DNA of 64,000 bases from Halostagnicola sp. A56 (GTDB lineage: Archaea; Halobacteriota; Halobacteria; Halobacteriales; Natrialbaceae), in contig NZ_JMIP02000020.1 of NCBI RefSeq assembly GCF_000691505.1, positions 62,001 through 126,000 on the forward strand. Reading direction: 5' to 3'. Each line of letters opens with the position of its first letter. The stretch's first letter is position 1. The notes beneath the pieces were generated by a model. That model was not told the origin of the DNA, ran no database searches, and worked only from the letters and a program-made list of their open reading frames with translations. This document shows, piece by piece, positions 15,807 through 24,400 of this stretch. Position numbers and translations under genes: made by a program.

Positions 15807-16589
15807 ATGGCTACACCACGCTACGACTACGAGAAGACGACGGTCGTCATCACGGGGGCCAGTTCGGGAATCGGCCGCGAGATCGCGCGTCGGTTCGGCG
15901 AGTGCGGTGCGACGGTGATAAACGGCGACCTCGAGCGAGAGGCCAAAGACGCCGCGGTTCCGACGGACGAGTTGCTCGAGGACGGCCCCGGAGCCGGCGT
16001 CTACGTCGAGACCGACGTCACCGACCGCGAAGACCTCGAGTCGCTCGTTGATGCGGCTCGAGGCCACGGTGGCGTCGACGTGATGATCAACAATGCGGGC
16101 CTCCAGATCCCGAAGTCGATGGGTGAGGTGACTCCCGAGGAGTTCGACCGCATCCACGCGGTCAACTCGCGGGGCGCGTTCTTCGGCACGCAGGTCGCCG
16201 CCGAGGACATGATCGAGCGGGACGACCCCGGCGCGATCATCAACACCGCGTCGATTAGTTCGAACCTCGCCCAGTTCGAGCAAGTCCAATACGACTCGAG
16301 CAAGGGCTCGGTTCGGATGATCACCCGCGGGAGTGCCCTCGAGTACGCCGAGGAGGGAATCAGGGTCAACGGCGTCGCGCCGGGCCAGATCGCGACCGAG
16401 TTCATCGAGGGCTGGAGCGAGCGCGCTCGAGAGCAGGCAGCAAACGACGAGTTGCTCAAACCGGTTCCGCTGGGTCGGGCCGGAACGCCCGAAGACGTGG
16501 CTGGTGCCTACCTCTTCCTGGCGAGCGACGACGCCGCGTACGTCGCGGGCGAGTTGCTCCACGTCGACGGCGGCTGGCAGATCTGCTGA
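15807..16589 (+). CDS. SDR family oxidoreductase (glucose 1-dehydrogenase-like)
   Basis: 260 residues from the ATG at 15807; the longer open frame upstream is antisense to artA. Classical SDR: cofactor loop GASSGIG at 17-23, NNAG at 95-98, catalytic Ser near 151 and Tyr162-xxx-Lys166 (YDSSK), and the C-terminal YVAGELLHVDGGW. The D41 after the second beta strand (INGDLE) hints at NAD preference. Close to glucose 1-dehydrogenase or 3-oxoacyl-reductase families; the substrate cannot be assigned. Stands alone between artA and the gamma-carbonic anhydrase gene. Confidence 0.85.
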   Translation: MATPRYDYEKTTVVITGASSGIGREIARRFGECGATVINGDLEREAKDAAVPTDELLEDGPGAGVYVETDVTDREDLESLVDAARGHGGVDVMINNAGLQIPKSMGEVTPEEFDRIHAVNSRGAFFGTQVAAEDMIERDDPGAIINTASISSNLAQFEQVQYDSSKGSVRMITRGSALEYAEEGIRVNGVAPGQIATEFIEGWSERAREQAANDELLKPVPLGRAGTPEDVAGAYLFLASDDAAYVAGELLHVDGGWQIC

Positions 16590-16619
16590 CTTCGCGCGGC
16601 GGCGACACGTCGGACACTC

Positions 16620-17120
16620 CTACTCCAGACACTCGCTGCGCTCGGCGTGTTCCTTCGACAGGGAGACGTACCGATCGGCCGTCTCGGCGAGTCGATCGTC
16701 CTGGAGTTCGGTTTTCGGCTCGGCCGGCGATCCGGCAACGAGCGTCGACGGCGGGATCTCGGTCCCCTCCGTAACGACGCTACCCGCGGCCACAACGGCC
16801 TGCTCGCCGACGTGTGATCCGTCCAGCACCACCGCATTCATTCCGACGAGCGCACGTTCGCCGACCGTCGCGTCGTGGACGATGGCGCTGTGGCCGACCG
16901 TCGAGTAGGGCTCGAGTTCGGCATCCTCGTGGAGCACCGCGTTGTCCTGGACGTTCGCGCCCTCGCCGACGACGATAGTGCCGTGATCGCCGCGGAGGGT
17001 CGTGTTCGGCCAGACGCTGGCATCGGGTTCGATGACGACGTCGCCGATGACGACCGCCGCCTCGTCCACGTAGGCCGACTCCGCGATCTGTGGCTCCGTT
17101 CCGTCGAACGAGCGTATCAT
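16620..17120 (-). CDS. Gamma-carbonic anhydrase family protein
   Basis: 166 residues from ATG 17118-17120 (MIRSFDGTEPQIAES), preferred over an upstream start that adds 13 basic residues. Left-handed beta-helix of hexapeptide repeats with the three zinc-type histidines His64, His77 and His82, spaced as in Cam (the last two five apart). Family members are trimers that hydrate CO2 or act as metal-bearing acyltransferase-like proteins; activity of short forms is not guaranteed. Cytoplasmic. Confidence 0.85.
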   Translation of the reverse strand: MIRSFDGTEPQIAESAYVDEAAVVIGDVVIEPDASVWPNTTLRGDHGTIVVGEGANVQDNAVLHEDAELEPYSTVGHSAIVHDATVGERALVGMNAVVLDGSHVGEQAVVAAGSVVTEGTEIPPSTLVAGSPAEPKTELQDDRLAETADRYVSLSKEHAERSECLE

Positions 17121-17217
17121 ACGTGAGTCATCTCGAGACGCGGGTTTGAACCTGCCCATTCGGTCTCATCGACTCAGATTTAATCGATCCAGCGGATCCA
17201 ACGGCGACACCGTCCGC

Positions 17218-17481
17218 TTACAGGCGCTCGGAAAGATCGTCGAACCGATCCTGCAGCCGTTCTCGTCGCTCGCGTTCGGTCTCGGGCCGGTAGGTCGCCT
17301 CGAGGATCGAGTCCTCGGTCACCTCGAGTTCGAAAACGGCCCCCTCGTGTCTACCCGCCTCGGGGAGGTCTGCGACCGGAACGGTCCGCTCTTCGCGCAC
17401 CGAATCGTCTTCCTCGAGGAGCAACACCGCCGTTTCGCCGTCGACGATCCGATCGAGGACAGCAGTGTAGCGCGTCGCCAT
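17218..17481 (-). CDS. DUF3006 family protein
   Basis: 87 residues from ATG 17479-17481 (MATRYTAVLDRIVDGETAVLLLEEDD), with GGAGG about 13 bases upstream. An alternative start at 17541 overlaps the stop of the upstream MBL gene (ATGA) and would add 20 residues; that overlap implies coupling, so the longer form is not excluded. DUF3006 proteins are small beta domains often encoded beside ComEC-type metallo-beta-lactamase proteins, exactly the arrangement here. The C terminus is a charged helix. Role unknown. Confidence 0.78.
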   Translation of the reverse strand: MATRYTAVLDRIVDGETAVLLLEEDDSVREERTVPVADLPEAGRHEGAVFELEVTEDSILEATYRPETERERRERLQDRFDDLSERL

Positions 17482-17537
17482 ATCGGCTATCGGGCCTCCA
17501 GTGATATCAATCGACGGTCGATCGAATGCATCGACGG

Positions 17538-18488
17538 TCACTCTTTCAGTTCGATCAGTTCCCCGGGATCGGTCGGGGCCTCGTGTTCAGTGGTGACGGA
17601 ACTCGAGTCGCCGTCGATCGTCACGACCACGTCGCCGTGGACCGCGGTCCAGTAGGTTTCGATCCCGCGGTCGTCGAAGGACTCGAGCACCTCGGCGCTC
17701 GGATGGTCGTACTGTGACGCCTGCGCGCTCGAGATCACGGCGATTTCGGGCGTCGACGCGTCGAGTTTCGGATCGGTCGAGGAGGTGGACGACCCGTGGT
17801 GGCCCGCCTGATAGATGTCGCTCTCGAGGCGGTCGCTCCACTCCTCGACCAGCCGTTGTTCGGTTCCCGCTTCCGCATCGCCGGTCGTGAGGTACGAAAA
17901 CGCGCCGAACTCGATCGACAGGACGATGCTGTTCTCGTGGAGGTCGGTCCCCGAATCACCATCGGGCGGGTTCAACACCGTGGCGTTCACCTGCTCGTCC
18001 TCGAGCGGGAGTCGATCTCCCGCCACGACCTCGAACAACCGTACGTCGTGGTTCTCGACCGCGTCGAGGTAGTTCTCGTAGGTCTGGCTCGTGTGTGTGA
18101 CGCCCGAATCGTAGGCCGCGCCGACGCCGCCGCCGTGCTCCTCGAAGTGGTTGATAACCGCGGCGTGGCCACCGATGTGATCGGCGTGGGCGTGTGTCGC
18201 CACCAGATGGTCGATCCGGTCGATATCTCGGGACTCGAGGGAGTCGATGACCGCCGAGCCGTCCGATCGCCAGTCGCCGGTATCGATCAGGATCGTCTCG
18301 TTTTCGGGCGTCACCAGGAGCGTCGCGTCGGCCTGCCCGACATCGAGGTGGTGGAGTTCGAGTTCTCCGTCGACGGTCGACGTGGACGGCGAGGGCTCGT
18401 CGCTCAGTTCGGGAGCAGTAGCACAGCCCGCGAGGACGAGCATCGCCGCCACAGCGACGACGAGCAACAGCCGCCTTCCGTCGATCAT
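17538..18488 (-). CDS. ComEC-like MBL-fold hydrolase, lipoprotein
   Basis: 316 residues. A lipoprotein signal (VAAMLVLAGC) leads to an extracellular metallo-beta-lactamase domain of the ComEC/Rec2 C-terminal type: HLDVGQADATLLVTPENE, THAHADHIGGH, LTTGDAE and YQAGHHGSSTSS with the usual metal ligands. In bacteria this domain belongs to DNA-uptake protein ComEC; free secreted versions are thought to be nucleases or phosphodiesterases. Followed directly by a DUF3006 gene, a common pair. Probably anchored outside the membrane; substrate unknown. Confidence 0.85.
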   Translation of the reverse strand: MIDGRRLLLVVAVAAMLVLAGCATAPELSDEPSPSTSTVDGELELHHLDVGQADATLLVTPENETILIDTGDWRSDGSAVIDSLESRDIDRIDHLVATHAHADHIGGHAAVINHFEEHGGGVGAAYDSGVTHTSQTYENYLDAVENHDVRLFEVVAGDRLPLEDEQVNATVLNPPDGDSGTDLHENSIVLSIEFGAFSYLTTGDAEAGTEQRLVEEWSDRLESDIYQAGHHGSSTSSTDPKLDASTPEIAVISSAQASQYDHPSAEVLESFDDRGIETYWTAVHGDVVVTIDGDSSSVTTEHEAPTDPGELIELKE

Positions 18489-18561
18489 ACCGGGCTAACG
18501 GCGCGAGCGACTATGGTCGTTATGGGCCTCGAGAAAACGATCGAAACGGCGTCGAACCCGC

Positions 18562-18957
18562 CTAGAACGCGTCGCCCTCGAGCGATCGATCCGCGTGGAG
18601 GTCGCCCTTGAGCGCGTCGTGGACCTTGCAGAGTTGATCCGCGCGGTCGAGGACGTCCTCGGCGGTGTCGTCGTCGACCTCGGCTTCCGCTCGAATGTCG
18701 AACCGGATCGACTCGAGTTTGTCGTCGTCGTTCAACTCGCCGCTCGTCTCGATTTCGATCCGGCCCATGTCGTCGACGCCGCGTTGCTGTCCCGCGACGC
18801 GGAGCGCGGGTACGTAACACGAGCCGTAGGCGGCCAACAGGCTCTCGAGCGTGTCCGGCGCGTCCTCGCCGGTCGAGTCGATGGTCGTCTCGAAGTCGCG
18901 GATCTCGTTCGTCGCGCTGAACCCTTCCGTCGACGTCGTGGTGACTTCCTTTGTCAT
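18562..18957 (-). CDS. OsmC family protein
   Basis: 131 residues with the two OsmC/Ohr cysteines, in AAYGSCYVPAL and DQLCKVHDALKG. The family reduces organic hydroperoxides with thiol cofactors and protects against oxidative stress; the wider OsmC group includes members of unknown function. Cytoplasmic, acidic. Downstream on the same strand lies the MBL/DUF3006 pair; a 70-bp gap makes co-transcription uncertain. Confidence 0.85.
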   Translation of the reverse strand: MTKEVTTTSTEGFSATNEIRDFETTIDSTGEDAPDTLESLLAAYGSCYVPALRVAGQQRGVDDMGRIEIETSGELNDDDKLESIRFDIRAEAEVDDDTAEDVLDRADQLCKVHDALKGDLHADRSLEGDAF

Positions 18958-19070
18958 TGCACTGGGACGGACAACAGCCGGGCGTGTAAACGTTATTCTC
19001 GCCCATCGAACACGTTCGACGCCGGCACAGAACTCGACGCGTCGAGACCGGCGCTCGCGTGCGATCGATG

Positions 19071-19126
19071 CGCGCTACGGATTCAACTCGAACGGCTCGC
19101 GCTACGGATTCAACTCGAACGGCTCG
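19071..19126. repeat. 27-bp tandem duplication across a stop codon
   Basis: The block 19074-19100 is repeated at 19101-19127 with one mismatch. It duplicates the last codons and TAG of the UPF0173 gene on the minus strand (EPFELNP-stop), leaving a second copy just downstream. The protein is not altered. Confidence 0.8.
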
Positions 19127-19828
19127 TCGGCCTCGAGCGCGTGGACCTCGGCGTCGCTTCCGGTCGCAGCGACCTCGCTTGCGAAGTCCTCGGGATCCTG
19201 TTCGATCGGCGGGAACGTATCGTAGTGCTGCGGGAAGGCGTGATCGACGTCGAGCCAGTCGACGGCGATCGCGGCCTGCATCGGTCCCATCGTGAAGTGA
19301 TCGCCGATCGGGAGCGCCGCGGCGTCGGGCTCGAGATACGGCCCGATCACGTCTCGCATCTCGGTCATGAGGCCGGTGTCGCCCGCGGCGTAGAAGGTCG
19401 TCGACTCTTCGTCACTAACTTGCGTCGGCTTCGTATCGGAGATCACGAAGCACCGGGCATCCCCACGTCGTACTCGTAGTCGGTCATCACGCCGTTCGTG
19501 TGGTCCGCCCGGTGCATCGTCACGTAGCGTCGTCGCACTCGACGGTGCCGCCGATGTTCATCCCCATCCCGCCGACGGCGTCCTCGAAGCCGAACTCGTC
19601 TTCGGCGTAGGACACAAGCTCCGGCGTCGCGACGAGCGTCGCGTCCGAGAACGCGCCCGCATCCGCGATGTGGTCCGCGTGTCCGTGCGTCAACAGCACG
19701 TAATCTGGCGTCTCGAGAGCCGTGGGCTCGAGGTCGGTCTTCGGGTTGTCGAAGAACGGATCGATCAGCAGGTCCGTCTCCCCAACGGTGACGTGCCACG
19801 TCGAATGGCCGTGCCAGGTGACTTGCAT
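19102..19828 (-). pseudogene. UPF0173 metal-dependent hydrolase (MBL fold), two frameshifts
   Basis: Start [16 protein letters not shown] at 19826-19828 and the motif [10 protein letters not shown] are typical of UPF0173 hydrolases (about 240 residues). The frame ends early after GTVECDDAT; continuing in the next frame gives [20 protein letters not shown], and after a second shift [14 protein letters not shown]...GDHFTMGP to the normal C terminus. One missing base near 19526 (GCT-TAC to GCTAC) and one near 19452 (GGTG-GC to GGTGC) restore the complete protein. Either a recently broken gene or two assembly errors; all the rest, including the metal-binding motifs, is intact. Confidence 0.8.
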
Positions 19829-19986
19829 AGCGTTCGGGCTATCGTCTGAGGAGAACTTAAAACCGGAGGACAGCGCTCGAACGCCGGCTCTGGCCCGCAC
19901 CAGCGCGATCGACCGGTCGGTACGGCCTCCCCCGATTCGCAAGCGCGATGCCGAGGCGTTTTTTACCCCGCACTCGTAGCACGACC

Positions 19987-20250
19987 ATGCTCACGCTGAA
20001 CCTCGAGGAGTTCATGATAGAGCTGAACGAGGGATCGATCAAGAACGTCGGCGCGTCGAACAAATCGGCGACGGTCAAACTCTTCGAAGTCGAGTCCGCC
20101 GAGGCGCGCGAGTTCGGCGACAAGCGAGTCAAACTCGTCCTCGAGGACGACGACGGAAACGAAGTGCAGGTCTCGCTCTTTCCCGAACAGGTTCGAAGCC
20201 TCACGAGCGACATCGAGGAACTCGAGGAGAACTCGCCGGTTTTCGAGTGA
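19987..20250 (+). CDS. Conserved haloarchaeal-type small acidic protein
   Basis: 87 residues from ATG 19987 ([16 protein letters not shown]); an upstream in-frame start adds 13 basic residues and is unlikely. Visible: alternating beta strands ([32 protein letters not shown]) then an acidic helix ([15 protein letters not shown]). Well-formed haloarchaeal coding composition. I do not recognise a family; single beta-domain, cytoplasmic, role unknown. Confidence 0.65.
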   Translation: MLTLNLEEFMIELNEGSIKNVGASNKSATVKLFEVESAEAREFGDKRVKLVLEDDDGNEVQVSLFPEQVRSLTSDIEELEENSPVFE

Positions 20251-20447
20251 GGGTCCGATCTCGAGCGAACGAACGGAGTTCGAACTGACGAGACCGACCC
20301 GCTTTTGGTTCGACGTAATTCCCGAATAGTGGCTCGAGAGTCAGAGAAACGGCGGTATCCGGAAGATCGAGATCGCGACCGCTGGCGGTGACCGTCGCGG
20401 ACGCATTTCGACAACAGTTTTAGTCCGAACCTGCTTGGTGCGAGTAG

Positions 20448-20537
20448 ATGGGTAACTGTATCATCTGCGGCAAGCCCGTCGAACTCAGTCCCCTCTGTCG
20501 CCGCCTCGAGGTCCGTTGTGAACGTCATCCGCTCTAA
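20448..20537 (+). CDS. Possible 29-residue zinc-finger microprotein or gene fragment
   Basis: ATG at 20448 opens MGNCIICGKPVELSP and closes at TAA 20535-20537. It holds CIIC at 4-7, Cys17, Cys24 and His27, enough for a small zinc site. The start MGNCIICG resembles the N terminus of longer haloarchaeal zinc-finger/S1-domain nucleic-acid-binding proteins, so it may be a truncated copy rather than a complete microprotein. Confidence 0.35.
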   Translation: MGNCIICGKPVELSPLCRRLEVRCERHPL

Positions 20538-20881
20538 GACCCCGTCCATCTCCGCTTATCGGCTAAATTAGCGTCTGAAACGAGCGAACGCGATTCGACG
20601 AGATTTTTTCGGGTTCGATTTCCGTTCATTAGAGCGGAACAGTTTTACTGAACTTCGTCGAACACGAATTATTGTTATTAGTATGACGTTGGATGAATGT
20701 TCATTATATGAAGATTATGGCCGCGAGCGATCAGTTTCTCGCGAAACCATAACATGAGAGAACATATGGCAAACATACGGGAGCTATCACGATTCGAAGG
20801 GGCGCGATAGGGTCACCGAACGAACTCGACGTTTTACGTCCTCGGGGCCCAAAGGGGGAGTATCCAGTTGATTCAGAAGAG
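20538..20881. other. AT-rich intergenic region
   Basis: 344 bp without a recognisable gene, with AT-rich stretches (GAATTATTGTTATTAGTATG near 20668-20687, TTCATTATATGAAG near 20700-20713) that could contain promoter elements for the secreted protein gene at 20882. Nothing else was recognised. Confidence 0.4.
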
Positions 20882-21970
20882 ATGAGATCGAGACCCGAGT
20901 TCGGAACGGTCAAACGAATCGTCGCGATCCTGCTCGCGCTCGCCGTCGTCCTTGCGGCGGGCGTCGTCATCGGACAAGCACCGGCGCTGTTCGGCGTCGA
21001 CGATTCGGACGCGTCGATCGAGTTCGACGATCAGGAAGGGGACGGAACCAACGTCACGGTCGAAGCCGTGTCCCTCTCGGAAGGCGGGTTCGTCGTCGTC
21101 AGCGACAGCACCGGGACGACCCTCGGCGTCTCCGACTACCTCGAGTCCGGGGAACACCGGAACGTGACCGTTAATCGAACCGCAGACGACGGCGAACTGC
21201 TCGGACAGCTGACCGCGACCGCTCACCGGGACAGCACCAACAACGAGACCTACGCGTACAACCAGACCAACGGCGAGGAGGACCAGCCCTACATCGAGGA
21301 GGGCTATCCGGTCAGCGACATCGCGTCGGTGACGATGGCCGACCGCGACGACGCGGTCGGCGATTCGTTTACCGTCGAGTCGATCGACACTCCCGCCTCG
21401 GCGACGACCACCCAGACGATCGAGGTGACCGGAGAGATCCGAAACCCGACCGACGATCTCGATCAACAGCAAGTCGACCTCCGTATCGACGGCGAAGTCC
21501 TCGAGCAGCGACTGCTCGAGCTCGAGCCGGACGAAACTCGAGACGTGACGTTCGACGTCGACACGAACGGCACCGAGCCCGGCGAGCAGACGATCGGTAT
21601 CTACACCGAAGCCGACGGCGCGATCGAAACTATCGACCTCGAGTTCGACGGCACGCCGAGCGTCGAACCCACCGGCGGGAACGAGAGCACCGTCACGGCG
21701 AGCGCGACCGCCCCGGCGACGGGGTTCCTGGCGGTCGAGCAAGCTGGTGAGAACGGCCAGAGCGACCCGCTAGGAACGAGCGAGCAACTCTCGCCGGGCG
21801 ACCACGAGAACATCACCGTCGAACTCGAGGAGTCCGTCGGAGCGGACGAGGAACTGGTACTGGTCCTCTACGAGGGCGATCCGAGCGAGATCGACGAGGC
21901 GACGCGGGTCGAACGCGAGGACGGAACGCCCGTCGAGAGCGAGTTCACCGTCGGCGAACTCGACGGCTAA
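20882..21970 (+). CDS. Secreted/membrane-anchored protein with two DUF7282-type domains
   Basis: 362 residues. One N-terminal hydrophobic segment (12-32) acts as signal or anchor. Two similar beta domains follow: residues about 59-110 (VTVEAVSLSEGGFVVVSDST, LESGEHRNVTV) and about 268-325 (FLAVEQAGENGQSDPLGTSE, LSPGDHENITVELEE), both of the DUF7282 type found in haloarchaeal surface proteins. Between them is a CARDB-like domain (TQTIEVTGEIRNPTDDLDQQ). Many NxT/S sites suit N-glycosylation. No PGF-CTERM is present. Probably an extracellular binding or structural protein; ligand unknown. Confidence 0.75.
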   Translation: MRSRPEFGTVKRIVAILLALAVVLAAGVVIGQAPALFGVDDSDASIEFDDQEGDGTNVTVEAVSLSEGGFVVVSDSTGTTLGVSDYLESGEHRNVTVNRTADDGELLGQLTATAHRDSTNNETYAYNQTNGEEDQPYIEEGYPVSDIASVTMADRDDAVGDSFTVESIDTPASATTTQTIEVTGEIRNPTDDLDQQQVDLRIDGEVLEQRLLELEPDETRDVTFDVDTNGTEPGEQTIGIYTEADGAIETIDLEFDGTPSVEPTGGNESTVTASATAPATGFLAVEQAGENGQSDPLGTSEQLSPGDHENITVELEESVGADEELVLVLYEGDPSEIDEATRVEREDGTPVESEFTVGELDG

Positions 21971-22009
21971 CCGACCGATTCTTACCCGTCCCGTTCGTAC
22001 TCACCGGCG

Positions 22010-23017
22010 ATGGACGCGCCGCTGTGGACCGAGACCTATGCCCCGTCGCTCGAGGAGCTGCCCCAGGACGACGCCCGCAGATACCTCCAGCGGGCGGTCG
22101 ACGAGCCGATAAACCTAATCCTGCAGGGCCCGCCGGGAAGCGGGAAGACGGCGGCGGCGCGCGCGTTGGCTCGCGAGGTCTACGGCGACGACGTGGACAA
22201 CGACCTGATCGAGATCAACGTCGCCGACTTCTTCGGCCGGACGAAGACCGAGATCAAGAACGATCCACGGTTCGCGGGCTTTCTGGTCGGACGATCGTCG
22301 ATGTCGAAGCGGGACATGATCAATCACGTACTCAAAGAATCCGCAAGCTACGCGCCCGTATCGGGTGCGTACAAGACGATCCTGCTCGACAACGCAGAAG
22401 ACGTTCGCGAGGACTTCCAACAAGCCTTGCGACGGATCATGGAGAAACACCATCGGACGACGCAGTTTATCGTCGCGACGCGCCAGCCGACGAAGCTCAT
22501 TCCGCCAATCCGCTCGCGGTGTTTCCCCGTCTCCTTCCGGGCTCCGACGAGCGAAGAAACCGTCACTATCCTCGAGCACATTGTCGAGGCCGAAGGGGTC
22601 GAGTATGACGCCGACGGCCTCGAGTTCGTCGCCGGGTACGCGAACGGTAACCTCAGAAAGGCGATCTTAGCCGCCCAGACGACCGTCGAAGACGCGAGTG
22701 AACTCACGATGACCGGGGCCTACGAGACCATCGGCGAAGTCGGTCTTGCCGAGGAGATCGAGTCGATGGTCGACGACGCCGAGGCCGGCGAGTTCACCGA
22801 CGCGCGAAAGACCCTTGACGACCTACTGGTCGACGACGGTCTCGATGGCGGGGAAGTCCTCGAGGAGATCCTCGCCGTCGCGCGAAAGCGGTACCACGGC
22901 GACGAACTCGCCCGAATGCACCGACTCGTCGCGGATACGGAGTTCGAGATGCAGGAGGGCTCGAGCGACCGGATTCACGTCTCGCACGTGCTCGCGGAGT
23001 TAGGACGGAATGGCTGA
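22010..23017 (+). CDS. rfcC: Replication factor C small subunit (second paralogue type)
   Basis: 335 residues. Clamp-loader AAA+ ATPase: Walker A GPPGSGKT near 41-48, Walker B in TILLDNAEDV near 125-134 (D-N-A-E instead of DEAD/DECD) and the SRC arginine-finger motif in IRSRCFPV near 170-177. The C-terminal helical collar is complete. RFC opens the PCNA ring at primer-template junctions. The modified Walker B marks this as the second small-subunit type (RfcC in Haloferax nomenclature) rather than the main one. Its 3' end overlaps the next gene by 8 bp. Confidence 0.85.
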   Translation: MDAPLWTETYAPSLEELPQDDARRYLQRAVDEPINLILQGPPGSGKTAAARALAREVYGDDVDNDLIEINVADFFGRTKTEIKNDPRFAGFLVGRSSMSKRDMINHVLKESASYAPVSGAYKTILLDNAEDVREDFQQALRRIMEKHHRTTQFIVATRQPTKLIPPIRSRCFPVSFRAPTSEETVTILEHIVEAEGVEYDADGLEFVAGYANGNLRKAILAAQTTVEDASELTMTGAYETIGEVGLAEEIESMVDDAEAGEFTDARKTLDDLLVDDGLDGGEVLEEILAVARKRYHGDELARMHRLVADTEFEMQEGSSDRIHVSHVLAELGRNG

Positions 23018-23441
23018 GGACCCATCCGAGTCCGAACACGCTGACCGCTCGGATGCAATCGATGCGTCGAACGCGAGCGACATTTCGTACACGACTCGAG
23101 CGTGGACGATCTTCCCGCTCTCACCGATGGTCGATGTCGCCCTCGAGCTCAGCGGACTCCTCGGAAATTCCGTCGGTTCGACGGTCACGATCACCCTCGG
23201 GCTCGCAATTTCCGTTGTGCTGGCGGAACTCCTGCTTCGAACCGTCGGCCCCGCAATCGTCGGTCCGCTCTGGTTCGGCGTCTTCGCGTTGGTCTGTGGA
23301 GCGCTCCTCGTCCTCGCGACTGCAGTGGTGTTCGGCTTCGAGTCCGCCCCGATGCAGTGGCCCGTCTATGCATTCTTGCTCGCCTGTAGCGCGTTCGTCG
23401 TCGGACTAACGACGCACATGCGACTCACGACGGCCCAGTGA
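23010..23441 (+). CDS. Small membrane protein, unknown function
   Basis: 143 residues: an acidic N-terminal 30, then about three membrane segments (TVTITLGLAISVVLAELLL, WFGVFALVCGALLVLATAVV and VYAFLLACSAFVVGLTTHM). No catalytic or transport motif seen. The ATG lies within the last codons of rfcC (8-bp overlap), so the two are probably translated from one message. Confidence 0.65.
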   Translation: MAEDPSESEHADRSDAIDASNASDISYTTRAWTIFPLSPMVDVALELSGLLGNSVGSTVTITLGLAISVVLAELLLRTVGPAIVGPLWFGVFALVCGALLVLATAVVFGFESAPMQWPVYAFLLACSAFVVGLTTHMRLTTAQ

Positions 23442-23540
23442 ACGATCGAACCGACTCGAGACCAAATCGAAGCGGTCTACGGCGACGGAGACCCAACGAG
23501 ATCACGCACGATTATCTACCCGCAACGAGAACGCTGAGAC

Positions 23541-23978
23541 ATGACTGCGTTGCTCGAGACGTACATCGAAAACCGATTTCCCGTCCAGCCCAACCACGCG
23601 AACAACAACGGCACGCTCCACGGTGGGAACCTGATGAAGTGGCTCGACGAGGTCGGCGGCATGTCGGCGATCCGGTTCGCCGGCGAGTCCTGCGTCACCG
23701 CCCGCGTCGACGAACTCGATTTCCTCCGGCCGGTCCCGCTCGGCGAAACGGCGCTCATCGAGGCCTACGTCTACGACGCGGGGGAGACGAGCGTCAACGT
23801 CGCGCTGCGAGCCTGGCGCGAGGAGCCGCGGTCGGGCGAGACGGAGCTCACGACCGAATCGACGTTCACGTTCGTCGCGATCGACGAGGACGGAACGCCG
23901 GTACCGGTGCCGGAACTCACGGTCGAGAGCGAGAAGGGCGAGCGATTGCGAGAACGGGCGATGTCTACAGCCGAATAA
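23541..23978 (+). CDS. Acyl-CoA thioesterase (hotdog fold)
   Basis: 145 residues of one hotdog domain in the YciA/cytosolic acyl-CoA hydrolase group: NHANNNGTLHGGNLMKWLDE near 18-37 carries the conserved Asn-His-Gly active-site region and catalytic Asp36, followed by ELDFLRPVPLGETALIEAYV. Hydrolyses acyl-CoA to acid and CoA in the cytoplasm; chain length not predictable. The ATG lies 100 bp after the membrane-protein gene. Confidence 0.85.
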   Translation: MTALLETYIENRFPVQPNHANNNGTLHGGNLMKWLDEVGGMSAIRFAGESCVTARVDELDFLRPVPLGETALIEAYVYDAGETSVNVALRAWREEPRSGETELTTESTFTFVAIDEDGTPVPVPELTVESEKGERLRERAMSTAE

Positions 23979-24091
23979 CGAGGAAGTGATGATCCGAATT
24001 CGTCGATAACGAAGCGGCGTGGAACGCGTATCCACCATCGCCGACGCTCGTCGACGACAGTACTAAGTAAATCTCTGCCGAAGTAATACAC

Positions 24092-24400
24092 ATGTCGAGT
24101 AATACTAACTCCAACGGTGAGGAGCGAGTCGTTTCCGTCACCGAAAAGGGACAGGCAACGATTCCAAAGCCCCTCCGAGAAAAGCACGGAATCCCGACTC
24201 CGGGTCGAGTGAAGTTCGTGGAGAACGAAGACGGAGAGATCGTCGTCCGGCCAGTCGGATCGATGCGGGAGTTTCGGGGACTCGAGCGTTCCGGCGATAC
24301 CGAACGCCCAGCAACGGCAGTTCTCAGAGAGTCGAGAGAGCGAGACAGGCGAGACGCTGACGAGACCGTCGAGCAGTTTGCACCCGACGAGGACGAATAA
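24092..24400 (+). CDS. vapB: AbrB/SpoVT-type antitoxin (VapB-like)
   Basis: 102 residues. The N-terminal swapped-hairpin AbrB domain (VSVTEKGQATIPKPLREKHG near 15-34) binds DNA; the C-terminal acidic helix is the usual toxin-neutralising region. It sits directly upstream of a PIN-domain gene with a one-base overlap (TAATG at 24398-24402), the normal VapBC layout. Expected to bind and silence the toxin and repress its own promoter. A TATA-like AGTAAATC lies near 24064-24071. Confidence 0.85.
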   Translation: MSSNTNSNGEERVVSVTEKGQATIPKPLREKHGIPTPGRVKFVENEDGEIVVRPVGSMREFRGLERSGDTERPATAVLRESRERDRRDADETVEQFAPDEDE

